From: Sandaracinaceae bacterium
GTDB taxonomy: Bacteria; Myxococcota_A; Polyangia; Polyangiales; Houyiibacteriaceae
Length of the DNA: 64,000 nucleotides
NCBI GenBank assembly: GCA_020633075.1
Contig: JACKEI010000002.1
Span: 744,001-808,000, forward strand
Direction: 5' to 3'
The position numbers and the translations under genes were made by a program. Under the pieces are notes generated by a model. The model saw only the letters and a program-made list of their open reading frames with translations, had not been told where the DNA came from and did not search any database. Each line of letters opens with the position of its first letter. The stretch's first letter is position 1. Shown in pieces: positions 51,690 to 60,416 of this stretch.

Positions 51690-53066
51690 CTAGCGCGCCG
51701 CCAGCACCTCGGCCGCGACACGGTCGCCCGACTCGAGCGCGCCCTCCATGAAGCCGGTGGAGTCCAGCGCGGTCTCCGTGCCCGCCCAGTGGATGCGGCC
51801 AACCGGCGCGCGCAGGGCGGGGCCGAACGCGGAGAGGGTGCCGGGCGGGAAGGTCGCGATGGGCGCGCCCAGGACGAAGGGTTCGGCCGCCCAGTCGTTC
51901 TCGAGATAGTGCGTGGGGTTCCTGGCCTGTTCGCCGAAGTAGCGCACCAGGGTGTCGAGCACGAAGCGACGCCGCTCCTCGGCCGGCCGCTCGGACCAGC
52001 CCCTCGCGGGGGACCCGGTCACGAACATCAGGAGCGCCGCCTGACCGCCGGGAGTGGTGTCGTCGAAGGTGATGGTGCCGAGGTCGGTGGAGACCGACTC
52101 CCCTGAGTAGCCCGCGTCGCGCCAGAAGCTGCTCTCATAGAGCGCGAGCACCTTGATGGTGGCGCCCATGCCGCAGCGCTGCGTCATCTGATCACGCATG
52201 GTGGGGAGCGGCGGCTCGTACTGAATGCGGTCTGCCAGCGCGATGGGGACCGTGACCACGACCCGCTTGGCCGTGAAGGTGCCCACGTCCGAGACGACGC
52301 TCACACCCTGGGAGTCCTGCGTGATCTTCCGCACCGGCGCCGACGTGTGGACCGTTCCGGCGAGCGGCACCATGCCCGTGCAGAGCTGCTGCGCGCCGCC
52401 GACCACCCAGCTGTCCTGTTGCCCATCGTGCGACTCGATCAGCTTCGCGAAGCCGCCGCCCGAGTGCAGGTAGTGGAGGAAGTGCAGAAACGACAGGTTG
52501 GCCAGGTCGGTCCCGAAGATCACGCGCACGGCGCCGTTCACCATCGCGATCACCGACTCGTCGCGCAGGTTGCGCTTGGCCCAGTCGAGCGCGGTCATGC
52601 CGTCCCACTCGAGCGCTCGCGGGCAGTCCCACGGGTTGTCTTTGGGCACTTGGGCGCAGAGCCGGTCGATCTTCCAGATGCCGATCTGGGCCACGATCAA
52701 CGTCCAGGGATTGACCCGTGGGATCATGCCCGAGTAGGTGGAGATCCTGCCGCGCAGGTCGAGGATGCGCTTCCCGATGGCATAGGTCGGGGTGGTCTCG
52801 AGACCGAGCTCCTTGATCAGCGCGTACATCCGGGGCTGTCCGGGGCCGGTCCACTGGCCACCCACGTCGAAGCGGTGTCCGTTCACCTCGACGGTCTTGG
52901 TGCGGCCGCCCACCTGGTCGCGGGCCTCGAGCACGATCACACGCTGACCCTTCGCCACCAGGCGACGCGCAGCCTGCAAGCCCGACAGGCCTCCACCAAC
53001 CACGATCACGTCTGCGTCCAGTGCGCCTCGGTTCGGCGCCGCGCCGTTGTCGCTCTGAGTCGTCAT
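51690..53066 (-). CDS. Flavin-dependent amine oxidase family protein
   Basis: 458 residues. The N-terminal FAD site is DVIVVGGGLSGLQAARRLVAKG, followed by VLEARDQVGGRTKTVEVNGHRFDVGGQW (the GGR and Arg/Gly-x-GG-x-W elements). The C-terminal FAD block is GRIHWAGTETALDSTGFMEGALESG. The plan is that of plant/fungal/bacterial monoamine oxidases (Amino_oxidase family), which oxidise amines or related C-N and C-C bonds, making H2O2. There is no signal or Tat motif. It is divergent from the SDR gene across a 316-base gap containing an extended -10-like site. Confidence 0.9.
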   Translation of the reverse strand: MTTQSDNGAAPNRGALDADVIVVGGGLSGLQAARRLVAKGQRVIVLEARDQVGGRTKTVEVNGHRFDVGGQWTGPGQPRMYALIKELGLETTPTYAIGKRILDLRGRISTYSGMIPRVNPWTLIVAQIGIWKIDRLCAQVPKDNPWDCPRALEWDGMTALDWAKRNLRDESVIAMVNGAVRVIFGTDLANLSFLHFLHYLHSGGGFAKLIESHDGQQDSWVVGGAQQLCTGMVPLAGTVHTSAPVRKITQDSQGVSVVSDVGTFTAKRVVVTVPIALADRIQYEPPLPTMRDQMTQRCGMGATIKVLALYESSFWRDAGYSGESVSTDLGTITFDDTTPGGQAALLMFVTGSPARGWSERPAEERRRFVLDTLVRYFGEQARNPTHYLENDWAAEPFVLGAPIATFPPGTLSAFGPALRAPVGRIHWAGTETALDSTGFMEGALESGDRVAAEVLAAR

Positions 53067-53298
53067 GACCGCTGCCTCCCCCGCTCGAGAGAGGCCAGGC
53101 CGGATGCGCCGGTCGCGCGGGGAGTCCCGAGAAGGCGTGGAATCATGGGGTGTTTCTCGCTTGTCTGGTGAGAGACGGCATCGCCGTCCAGTGCGGAGGC
53201 GCGGCCCCAGGATCGCCTGCGCGCGAGCGTGGGGAAGGGTGAGTGGGCACAGGGTTCGACACCCTCCTTACCCTGGCGCCTCGGTCTTCGCCAGAGAA

Positions 53299-53315
53299 AT
53301 TGTAACAAATGTTCC
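53299..53315 (-). promoter_or_regulatory. Extended -10 element overlapped by a palindrome
   Basis: Read on the minus strand, TGTTACAAT is an extended -10 (TGnTACAAT), overlapped by AACATTTGTT with arms AACA/TGTT. It could drive the amine oxidase-TetR operon under TetR control; the start lies 230 bases downstream. The rest of the 53067-53382 gap shows nothing I can support. Confidence 0.35.
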
Positions 53316-53382
53316 ATGTCCACATCGGGGGCGTATGAACATCGGCCTCACGGTTCAGCGCCCTGCGTGGTAGGCCCGACGC

Positions 53383-54129
53383 GTGGCTGACTCATGGACA
53401 TTGGTTCAAGGCGCGAGCCGGGGGCTGGGCTTCACGCTCAGCGCACTCCTCGCCGAGCGCGGCGCACACGTGTTCGCGACGGCGCGCGAGCCCGCCGCTA
53501 GCGCGGAGCTCCTGACCCTCGCGCAACAGCACCCAGGCCGGGTCGTGCTCTGCCCGCTCGACGTCCGTGACGAGGCGTCGATCGTCGCGGCGGTCGAGAC
53601 GCTCGCGCAGCACACGCGCTCGCTCGACTTGGTGCTCAACGTCGCAGGTGTGCTCAACGGCAACGGCCGGCCTCCCGAGCGGCGCATCGAGGACCTCGAC
53701 CCCGCCGCCATGGCCGACGCGTTCGCGACCAACGCCATCGGCCCACTGGTCCTGGCGCGACACCTGTACCCCTACCTGAAGCACGACGGGCGAGCCGTGT
53801 TCGCGACGCTGTCGGCGCGGGTCGGGAGCATCTCCGACAACGCCATCGGCGGCTGGTACAGCGTGCGCGCGTCGAAGGCGGCTCAGAATCAGCTGCTGAA
53901 GACGCTCTCCATCGAGCTGCAGCGGAGGGCGAAGAACGTCATCTGCGTGGCGCTCCATCCGGGCACCGTCGACACGGACATGTCGAAGCCGTTTCAGCGC
54001 ACCGTAGCTCCGGGCAAGCTCTTCTCGCGCGAGCGGGCGGCGCGACAGCTGCTCGACATCGTCGATGGGCTCACGGCCGAGGACACCGGCTCGTTCATCG
54101 CGTGGGATGGGCAGCGCATCCCCTGGTGA
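53383..54129 (+). CDS. Short-chain dehydrogenase/reductase-like protein without the catalytic Tyr
   Basis: 248 residues from GTG 53383. The Rossmann fold is intact: TLVQGASRGLGFTLSALLAERG, LCPLDVRDE, LVLNVAGVLNG and NAIGPLVLARHLYPYL (the Asn). The active-site block reads GGWYSVRASKAAQNQ; relatives have GGWYSYRASKAALN, where the second Tyr is the catalytic Y of Y-x-x-x-K. Here that residue (161) is Val, encoded by GTG, though the Lys and Ser remain. CsgA-like (C-factor) SDRs of myxobacteria are of similar length. It may be inactive, use the nearby Tyr159, or have a binding role. Confidence 0.82.
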   Translation: MADSWTLVQGASRGLGFTLSALLAERGAHVFATAREPAASAELLTLAQQHPGRVVLCPLDVRDEASIVAAVETLAQHTRSLDLVLNVAGVLNGNGRPPERRIEDLDPAAMADAFATNAIGPLVLARHLYPYLKHDGRAVFATLSARVGSISDNAIGGWYSVRASKAAQNQLLKTLSIELQRRAKNVICVALHPGTVDTDMSKPFQRTVAPGKLFSRERAARQLLDIVDGLTAEDTGSFIAWDGQRIPW

Positions 54130-54265
54130 CGAGCCGCATTACGCCACGCGCCCGGCCCACCACGGCACCACGCGGCACGCGCAGGAGCCGGCGGTCGCGG
54201 CGCGACCAACTCAGTAGTGGCGGGGACCTCGATGCGCACTCGTCCCCAGGGTGCTAGTGCGGGAC

Positions 54266-54916
54266 ATGGACGTCGTCAGTGTGGACGCGCTCACCCGCGC
54301 GGTGCTCGACATGAACTGGCCGCGAGCCAGCGTGCTGGCGTTGGTGACGGCGGTGGCCGAGGCCTACGCAACGCCGCCGCGCGCCTACCACAACCTGCGG
54401 CACGTCGAGGAGCTGCTGGGGTGGTTCGCGCAGGTCCGCGACGCCGGGCCCGGCTGGCAGCGCCCGGACGACGTCCTGGCCGCGCTGCTGTTTCACGACG
54501 CCATCTACGAGCCGCTGCGCTCCGACAACGAGGCCCGCTCGGCGGTCTTCGCGGGCGAGCAGATCACCGCGTTGGGGCTACCCTGTGACGCCGCCCGGGT
54601 GAGCGTGCTGATCGAGGCCACGGCGCGTCACGGCGCGGCGCTGCCGGACGGGGTGGAGGACGCGGACCTCGCCCACTTTCTGGACGCCGACATGGCCATC
54701 CTGGGTGCGCTCCCCGCTCGCTTCGACGCCTACGAGCAAGCCATCGCCACGGAGTTCGCGGCGGTGCCCGCGGACCGCTTCCGCGCCGGGCGGGCTCGCT
54801 TTCTACAGCGGGTGCTGGCCCTGCCGCGGATCTACGAGACCGAGTTCTTCTCGTCGCGCTTGGAGTCGGCGGCGCGCGCCAACCTCACGCGCGCGAGCGC
54901 CGCCCTGAACGACTGA
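54266..54916 (+). CDS. Predicted metal-dependent HD-superfamily phosphohydrolase
   Basis: 216 residues from ATG 54266. The HD ligands are YHNLRHVEELLGWF, LLFHDAIYEP (the HD pair) and HFLDADMAILG (the last Asp), with ARHG between them: the pattern of COG4339-type proteins. Members are presumed to hydrolyse nucleotides or phosphodiesters; no substrate is known. Its last 85 bases overlap the 3' end of the FliO-like gene on the other strand. Confidence 0.85.
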   Translation: MDVVSVDALTRAVLDMNWPRASVLALVTAVAEAYATPPRAYHNLRHVEELLGWFAQVRDAGPGWQRPDDVLAALLFHDAIYEPLRSDNEARSAVFAGEQITALGLPCDAARVSVLIEATARHGAALPDGVEDADLAHFLDADMAILGALPARFDAYEQAIATEFAAVPADRFRAGRARFLQRVLALPRIYETEFFSSRLESAARANLTRASAALND

Positions 54917-55344
54917 CGCGGCGCCGCTGAGGCGGGGCTCGCCCCCGCCCCACGTGTCAGGGAGCCCTGCCCGCTGACCGCGTCGTCGCTGCGGGTGCTC
55001 GGGTCTTCCACGGGTCTGCTGCCCAGAGCGGGCACCTCGCCGCCTCCCGCGAGCTTCTGAATCAGCGCCGGCGCGCTGCCCTCGCCCACCCCCAGCAGCA
55101 GCGTCTCACCGTCCACCTGCACCAGCACGAGCGCGTGCTTGGCAGAGAGGGGGGTGCGCTCCAGCACCCGGACGCGGCTGCCGCTGCCGCGCAGCAGGCC
55201 CCCACGCGAGAGCCCCCGCAGCACCACCCACGCCAGCGCGCTCACGGCGACCAGCGCGAGCAGCGCCTGAAGCAGCGCGGCGCCGTAACCCCCCGAGAGT
55301 GCGGGGGCTACTGGCGCCGAGGTGGTCTGAAGGAGTACCCACAC
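54832..55344 (-). CDS. FliO-like membrane protein
   Basis: 170 residues from GTG 55344. An N-terminal transmembrane helix (AALLQALLALVAVSALAWVVL, about 22-42) is followed by GSRVRVLERTPLSAKHALVLV and VDGETLLLGVGEGSAPALIQKL, the FliO/MopB pattern (R-x-L-E-R-x-x-L...LV-x-V-x-x-x-LL-G-V). FliO helps assemble the FliPQR export gate of flagella and related type III secretion systems. No other flagellar gene lies in the window, so it is an orphan here or borders a cluster elsewhere. The Ser/Ala/Pro-rich C-terminal tail is longer than usual. Confidence 0.7.
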   Translation of the reverse strand: MWVLLQTTSAPVAPALSGGYGAALLQALLALVAVSALAWVVLRGLSRGGLLRGSGSRVRVLERTPLSAKHALVLVQVDGETLLLGVGEGSAPALIQKLAGGGEVPALGSRPVEDPSTRSDDAVSGQGSLTRGAGASPASAAPRQSFRAALARVRLARAADSKRDEKNSVS

Positions 55345-55395
55345 GCACCTCTCATGACATGAGGGTGCGTGCCGCGCTAGCGTCCGGCGAGGTCC

Positions 55396-57576
55396 CTACT
55401 GGGCCGCGTCCAGCTCGATGCTGGCCAGGAGGATCTCCGCGATGTCCAGCTGCTTGACCGAGTCTTCCTTCTCTTGGTCCTTGAGGCCGTCGGTGAGCAT
55501 GGTGGAGCAGAAGGGGCAGCCCGTGGCGATGGTGCTGGCGCCGGTGTCCAGCAGCTGCAGCGTGCGCTTGGTGTTCACGCGCTCGCCGTGCTCCTCCATG
55601 AACATCTGCGCGCCGCCGGCGCCGCAGCACAGGCCCTTGTTCTTGTTCCAGTACTCGACCTCGACCAGCTCCACGCCGGCCGCGGTCAGCACGTCACGCG
55701 GGGCGCTGTACACGTCGTTGTAGCGGCCCAAGTAGCAGCTGTCGTGGTAGGCGACCTTGCCGCCGACCTTCTTGGTGGGCTTCAGCTTGTTGCGCGCGAT
55801 GAGCCCGTTGAGGAACTCGCTGTGATGCACCACGTCGTAGTTGCCGCCGAAGTCGCTGTACTCGTTGCCCAGCGTGTTGAAGCAGTGCGGGCAGGCGGTG
55901 ATGATGGTGCGCTTGCCGTTCATGCCGTAGCCGTTGAGGGTCTCGACGTTCTGCTCGGCCAGCGTCTGGAAGAGGTACTCGTTGCCGCCGCGGCGTGCGG
56001 GGTCACCGGTGCAGGTCTCCTCCGTGCCCAGGATGGCGAAGTTGACGCCCCCCTGCTTGAGCAGCTGCACGGTGGCGCGGGCCACCTTCTTGGCGCGGTC
56101 GTCGAAGCTGGCGGCGCAGCCGACCCAGTAGAGCACCTCGGCGTCCGGGGTGTCGCTCATGAGCGGCACGTCCAGGCCGTCGGCCCAGTCGGCGCGGTCC
56201 ATGGCCGAGATGTTCCAGGGGTTGCCGTTGGTCTCGATGCCGTTGAACGCGGTCTGCAGCTGGGCCGGGAACTCGTTCTTCATCATCACTTCTTCGCGAC
56301 GCATCCCGATGATCTTGTCGACGTAGGTGATCATGACCGGGCACTGCTCTTCGCAGGCGCGGCAGCTGGTGCAGGCCCAGATGACGTCCGGGTGGATGAT
56401 GTTGGGGACCAGCTCCACGACCTGCCCGCTCTCGAAGTAGGCGCCTGCGGGGGGCGGGGGGTTGCCGTACATCTCGACGGTGCCGTCGCCCTCGGCGGCC
56501 GGCGCGTCGGCCGTGTCCTTCGGGTCCGTGACGGTGTCGCCCTTGCCGAACATGGCCTCCTCGGTGTCGTAGAGGTGGTTGCGCAGCGCCAGGGTCAGGT
56601 GCTTGGGCGAGAGCTTCTTGTTCGTGATGAAGGCCGGGCAGTTGTCGCTGCAGCGCCCGCACTCGGTGCAGGTGTAGAGGTCCAGGATGCCCTTGTAGGT
56701 GAGGTCCGTGATCTTGTTGATGCCCAGGGACTCTTCACGCTCCACCTTGCCCTCGAGGTCCTCCACCTTGGGCAGCGCGTTGTGCCGGCGCTGGTAGGCG
56801 AAGACGTTCGGGATGACCGTGATGATGTGGAAGTGCTTCGAGAACGGGAGGATGTTCAGGAAGATGAGTACGAAGGCCGAGTGCCACCAGAAACCGATGT
56901 GCTGGAGGACCGTGAGCGGGGCCTGGCCGACCTCCATCCCGCTGAACATCATGGCCAAGACCGAGCCGACGGGCTCGTACCAGACCCAGTGCACCGGGGT
57001 GCCCTCCGCCGCGTGGCGGATGGAGAGCGAGGCGCCGACGTAGAGGAAGTCGGCGACCATCATGGTGAAGATGATGCCCAAGATGACGTTGGGCTCGTTG
57101 CCGAGCGTCATGCGCGCGCCGCGCTGGCTGTACTTCGGGTCGCCGTGGTCCACGCCCTTCTTGACCAGGCGGATGTACCAGAAGGCACACGCACCGGCGA
57201 CGGCGGCCGCCGCGGCCAGCTCCTTGATGAGCGAGTAGCCCTGCCCGACGATGTGGCTGGTGCTGAGCAGACCCCAGAAGTCGAACGAGGGGTCGAACCC
57301 GCGGCCCCAGAGCATGATGCTGTTGAGCAGCAGGACCTGGAAGGCCATGAAGATACCCACGTGGGCGAAGCCCGCGACCGAGTAGTTGGGCATCTTCTTC
57401 TGGAAGAAGGCGTAGATCGTCAGCGTCTTCACGCGGTCGAAGAGCTCGCCCGGGCGCGACAGGTCGAAGTCGGGGTCGGGCACGCCGACCTTCAACTGAC
57501 GGATGCGGCGCTTGGCGCTCCAGGAAAAGAAGCCCAGGGTGGTCAGCAAGACCAGCGTCATTCCGATGGGGCTCAT
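55396..57576 (-). CDS. Membrane-bound Fe-S oxidoreductase, EtfD/HdrD-like
   Basis: 726 residues. The N-terminal ~250 residues have about five transmembrane helices resembling the b-type cytochrome domain of narI/HdrE-type subunits (His in FAHVGIFMAFQ, LQHIGFWWHSA). Two [4Fe-4S] motifs follow: CTECGRCSDNCP and CTSCRACEEQCP. Two CCG domains come last (VGCAAS...CTGDPARR...CPHCFNTLGNEY; HDSCYLGRYN, GLCCGAGGAQMFMEE, GCPFCSTML). The build is that of EtfD, which passes electrons from electron-transfer flavoprotein of fatty-acid beta-oxidation to menaquinone; related HdrD-like proteins exist. etfAB is not in view. It is a single minus-strand gene. Confidence 0.88.
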   Translation of the reverse strand: MSPIGMTLVLLTTLGFFSWSAKRRIRQLKVGVPDPDFDLSRPGELFDRVKTLTIYAFFQKKMPNYSVAGFAHVGIFMAFQVLLLNSIMLWGRGFDPSFDFWGLLSTSHIVGQGYSLIKELAAAAAVAGACAFWYIRLVKKGVDHGDPKYSQRGARMTLGNEPNVILGIIFTMMVADFLYVGASLSIRHAAEGTPVHWVWYEPVGSVLAMMFSGMEVGQAPLTVLQHIGFWWHSAFVLIFLNILPFSKHFHIITVIPNVFAYQRRHNALPKVEDLEGKVEREESLGINKITDLTYKGILDLYTCTECGRCSDNCPAFITNKKLSPKHLTLALRNHLYDTEEAMFGKGDTVTDPKDTADAPAAEGDGTVEMYGNPPPPAGAYFESGQVVELVPNIIHPDVIWACTSCRACEEQCPVMITYVDKIIGMRREEVMMKNEFPAQLQTAFNGIETNGNPWNISAMDRADWADGLDVPLMSDTPDAEVLYWVGCAASFDDRAKKVARATVQLLKQGGVNFAILGTEETCTGDPARRGGNEYLFQTLAEQNVETLNGYGMNGKRTIITACPHCFNTLGNEYSDFGGNYDVVHHSEFLNGLIARNKLKPTKKVGGKVAYHDSCYLGRYNDVYSAPRDVLTAAGVELVEVEYWNKNKGLCCGAGGAQMFMEEHGERVNTKRTLQLLDTGASTIATGCPFCSTMLTDGLKDQEKEDSVKQLDIAEILLASIELDAAQ

Positions 57577-57788
57577 GGTTCTCTTGCTCCTCTAGTCCCC
57601 GGCGCGGCGCTCGGGGCTGTTTCGTTCTACCCCGCCCGACCTGAGAGGCGGGCGCGGGGGCTCTGACCGGGTTCTAGAAGTGGACCACGGACAAGTCAAA
57701 CCCGCCGCCGCGTGTAAGGTCCGCGGGGCGGGGGATGTGGGGCGTCGCGCGGGAGCTCTCCCGGCCGCAGGGGACCGAGAGCACGGAC

Positions 57789-58349
57789 TCAACGGGGCAG
57801 CTTGGCGTCGAAGAACGCCTTGAGCTTGACCAGGTTCTTTTCCTCGCGGGAGAAGCTGGGAGCCTCGAAGCCACGCACGAAGTTGCGCACGTCGTCCACG
57901 AAGGACTGCTGGGTGGCGGCGTCCTCGAGGATGTCCTGCACGGAGCGCCCGCGGGCCGCACCCTTGCGGAGGCTGCGCACGTACGCCTTGAGGCGGTCGT
58001 AGTCCTTGCCGAGGAAGTTGCGGATGTCCTCGCAGTCGTTCGCCAGACGGCCCAGCGAGCGCATGCGGTCGGCCGGAACGCCGCTGATGTCACCCTCGCT
58101 GGCGAGCTCGGCCGAAACCCGCAGCACGAAGGCGTCGTCCAGGTAGCCGATGTCGTCGATGCCGTCCGGGATGAGATCCAGGCTCTTGAAGAGGTAGTTC
58201 ACGCCGCCCGCGATGCACTCGCGCGCGTCGTTCGAGATGGCGGAGATGGGCACCAAGTCGACGAGCTCGGAGGCGTCCTCGCCGAGGCCACGCAGCCACG
58301 CCGGGAAGAGGTCTAGGTACTTGTTCAGGTCTTCGTTCTCTTGGCTCAT
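57789..58349 (-). CDS. YkvA-like (DUF1232) protein
   Basis: 186 residues from ATG 58349. DUF1232 is seen in VNYLFKSLDLIPDGIDDIGYLDDAFVLRVSAEL (about residues 50-82), with the L-x-P-D/E-x-I-D-x-IG-x-x-DD core. Helical tail, no clear membrane helix. The family's function is unknown. It diverges from the PEGA-protein gene with only 64 bases between starts. Confidence 0.82.
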   Translation of the reverse strand: MSQENEDLNKYLDLFPAWLRGLGEDASELVDLVPISAISNDARECIAGGVNYLFKSLDLIPDGIDDIGYLDDAFVLRVSAELASEGDISGVPADRMRSLGRLANDCEDIRNFLGKDYDRLKAYVRSLRKGAARGRSVQDILEDAATQQSFVDDVRNFVRGFEAPSFSREEKNLVKLKAFFDAKLPR

Positions 58350-58413
58350 CGGGCGCCCTTTTTCATGCTCGCGTCGTGCGAGAGCAGCGGCGATGATAGA
58401 GAAGACCGGTACC

Positions 58414-59178
58414 ATGAAGCAAGGACTACCCGTACCCCGGCCGACTTGGCCACGAGCCCCGGCGCGGGGCGGAGCGCGACGGCTCGCGCTGCTGACGCTG
58501 GGGCTGCTTCTGAGCGCGCCCCGTGCGCACGCACAGGACCACGCCGTCGTGATCGTAGGCGATCTCGGCGCCGTGGAGCCGGAGGACGCGCGCGCCGCGT
58601 TCGCGGTGGTGTTGGCGGAGCTGCGCGAGCTGCGACCCGAAACGGAGCTCCGCGCCGACAGCGCTCGGGCGCCGGCCGTGGCGTTTGCCCACTGCGATCT
58701 CGCGCGCTGCCGCGCGTCCTGGATGCTCGAGAGGGGCGCCTTCGCCGTGGTCTTGCTGCGCTTCGAGGCCGGTGCGGCCCCAGGGGGTGCGGTGGCCACT
58801 CCGGCAGAGCCGCCTCCCCGAGCGCACGTGGAGGTCTACGACGCAGGCGGCACGCGCGTGGGTGCGCCGCTCACCATCTCGCTCACCCGCGGCGAGAGCG
58901 GCTCCTTCCGCGAGGCGCTGCGCGCCGGCCTGGCCGCACTCCGCTTGCCCTCGCCGAGCGTCGCGCCCCTGCTCGTCACCTGCGACACCCCAGCCGCGCG
59001 CGTCTATCTGGACGACCGCCCTCTGGGCGTCGTGCCTCTCGGCCTGGTCCGTATCGCGCCCGGACGGCACCGCTTGTCCGTGTCCGCACCCGGCTACGAG
59101 CCCCACGTCCAGTCCATCGACGTCCCCTCGGCCGGGGCGCGCGTGGACGTGCGCCTCACCCCCCGGAGCACCCCGTGA
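58414..59178 (+). CDS. Secreted PEGA-domain protein
   Basis: 254 residues from ATG 58414 (ATG 58393 possible). Signal peptide RRLALLTLGLLLSAPRAHA ending in AHA-Q. A middle domain has CDLARCRASWMLERGAFAVVLLRFE. A C-terminal PEGA domain follows (VTCDTPAARVYLDDRPLGVVPLGLVRIAPGRHRLSVSAPGYEPH), a beta-sandwich of surface layers and penicillin-binding-protein accessory proteins. GTGA overlap with the TPR lipoprotein gene indicates co-expression, probably as an envelope assembly or scaffold pair. Confidence 0.82.
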   Translation: MKQGLPVPRPTWPRAPARGGARRLALLTLGLLLSAPRAHAQDHAVVIVGDLGAVEPEDARAAFAVVLAELRELRPETELRADSARAPAVAFAHCDLARCRASWMLERGAFAVVLLRFEAGAAPGGAVATPAEPPPRAHVEVYDAGGTRVGAPLTISLTRGESGSFREALRAGLAALRLPSPSVAPLLVTCDTPAARVYLDDRPLGVVPLGLVRIAPGRHRLSVSAPGYEPHVQSIDVPSAGARVDVRLTPRSTP

Positions 59179-60416
59179 CTGGTGGGGGCCTTCGGGGGAA
59201 CACCCGTCGCCGGCCTGCGGGCCTCGTCCCGGCGGGGCACGCCGCCGCGCTCTTGGGTCTGCTGGGTGCCGCGCTGCTGGGGGCGGGCTGCGCCGGCCGG
59301 CCGCCCGGCACCGTGACGCGCACCACCCCTGACGGCGTGCGCGCGCAGCCCTACGTGTCCCCGTTCCAGTACGAACACTACCTGCGCGGCGAGATCGCGC
59401 TCGCGAGCGGGCAGCCCGCGCTGGCTGCGCGGGAGTTCGCGGAGGCGCGCACGGGGTCGGCCGACGACGCCTTTCTGCGCGCCCGTCATGCGCAGGCGCT
59501 CATCGAGGCCGGCGAGTGGTCCCGCGCCGAGCGTGTGCTGGACGACGCCCTACGACGCTTTCCGACCTCCCTCGAGCTGCTCCTGACGCAGGCCCACTAC
59601 CACGCCGCGCAGGGGCGTGAGGCCGAGGCCCTCGAGACGCTCGCGCAGGCCGCCCGGGTGGCTCCCACGTCGGCTCGCCCGCCTCTCGCGCAGGCGGCGC
59701 TCTTGATGGAGCACGGCCAGGCGGCTGAGGCCGCCGGGGTGCTGGACGAATACCTCTCGCGTCACCCGGAGGCGCCCGCGTTCGCTGCTCGCCTGGAGCT
59801 CGCCGTACAGCGCGCGGACGTCGAGGACGCGCTGCGCGTCGTGCTGGCCTGGTCGCCGCAGGGGACACACGGGGGCGCGCCGTCCCCGGTGGGCGCCGAG
59901 TCGCCCGACGACGTAGCGCTCCGGCGCGTGGCCGAGCTGGCTCTCGCCCAGGGACGCCCGGAGGTCGCCGTGCGCGCGCTCGAGCAGGTGGCCGACACGC
60001 CACGCGCGCGCGTGCTGCGTGTTCGCGCGCTGGCGCAGGCGGGGCGCGCGGCGGAGGCCGAGGCTCAGCTCGCGCTGGTGCAAGACGCCGACGTAGGGGG
60101 CCAAGAGGCCAGGGCCGAGCTCTATCTCCTGGTGCGTCGGCCCGACGTGGCGCTCGAGCTGCTGGGGGACGCCGCGGCGCGCCCGGCTCAGGCCACGGCG
60201 CATCAGGCGTGGCTCATCGGCACGTGCCTGGTGCGGCTCGGGCGGGCGGCCGAGGCCGCGACCTGGCTCGCTCGTGTGCCCCCTGACGCGACGGACAGCG
60301 CCCGCGCCCGCGCCGAGCTCGTGCGGGCGCTACGGCTCGTCGGCCTGCCGCAGCTGGCGGCCGAGGTGAGCGCGCGCGGGCCGACCGGCGGCGGGGGCGG
60401 AGAGCCCGCTCAGTAG
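59175..60416 (+). CDS. TPR-repeat lipoprotein
   Basis: 413 residues from GTG 59175. Lipobox ALLGLLGAALLGAGC (Cys near 37). Then a regular series of tetratricopeptide repeats of ~34 residues (for example YLRGEIALASGQPALAAREF, LLTQAHYHAAQGREAEALET, LAQAALLMEHGQAAEAAGVL, LALAQGRPEVAVRALEQV) forms a protein-binding superhelix in the periplasm. It is coupled to the PEGA-domain gene. Its 3' end overlaps the convergent response regulator by 7 bases. Partner unknown. Confidence 0.87.
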   Translation: MTGGGLRGNTRRRPAGLVPAGHAAALLGLLGAALLGAGCAGRPPGTVTRTTPDGVRAQPYVSPFQYEHYLRGEIALASGQPALAAREFAEARTGSADDAFLRARHAQALIEAGEWSRAERVLDDALRRFPTSLELLLTQAHYHAAQGREAEALETLAQAARVAPTSARPPLAQAALLMEHGQAAEAAGVLDEYLSRHPEAPAFAARLELAVQRADVEDALRVVLAWSPQGTHGGAPSPVGAESPDDVALRRVAELALAQGRPEVAVRALEQVADTPRARVLRVRALAQAGRAAEAEAQLALVQDADVGGQEARAELYLLVRRPDVALELLGDAAARPAQATAHQAWLIGTCLVRLGRAAEAATWLARVPPDATDSARARAELVRALRLVGLPQLAAEVSARGPTGGGGGEPAQ

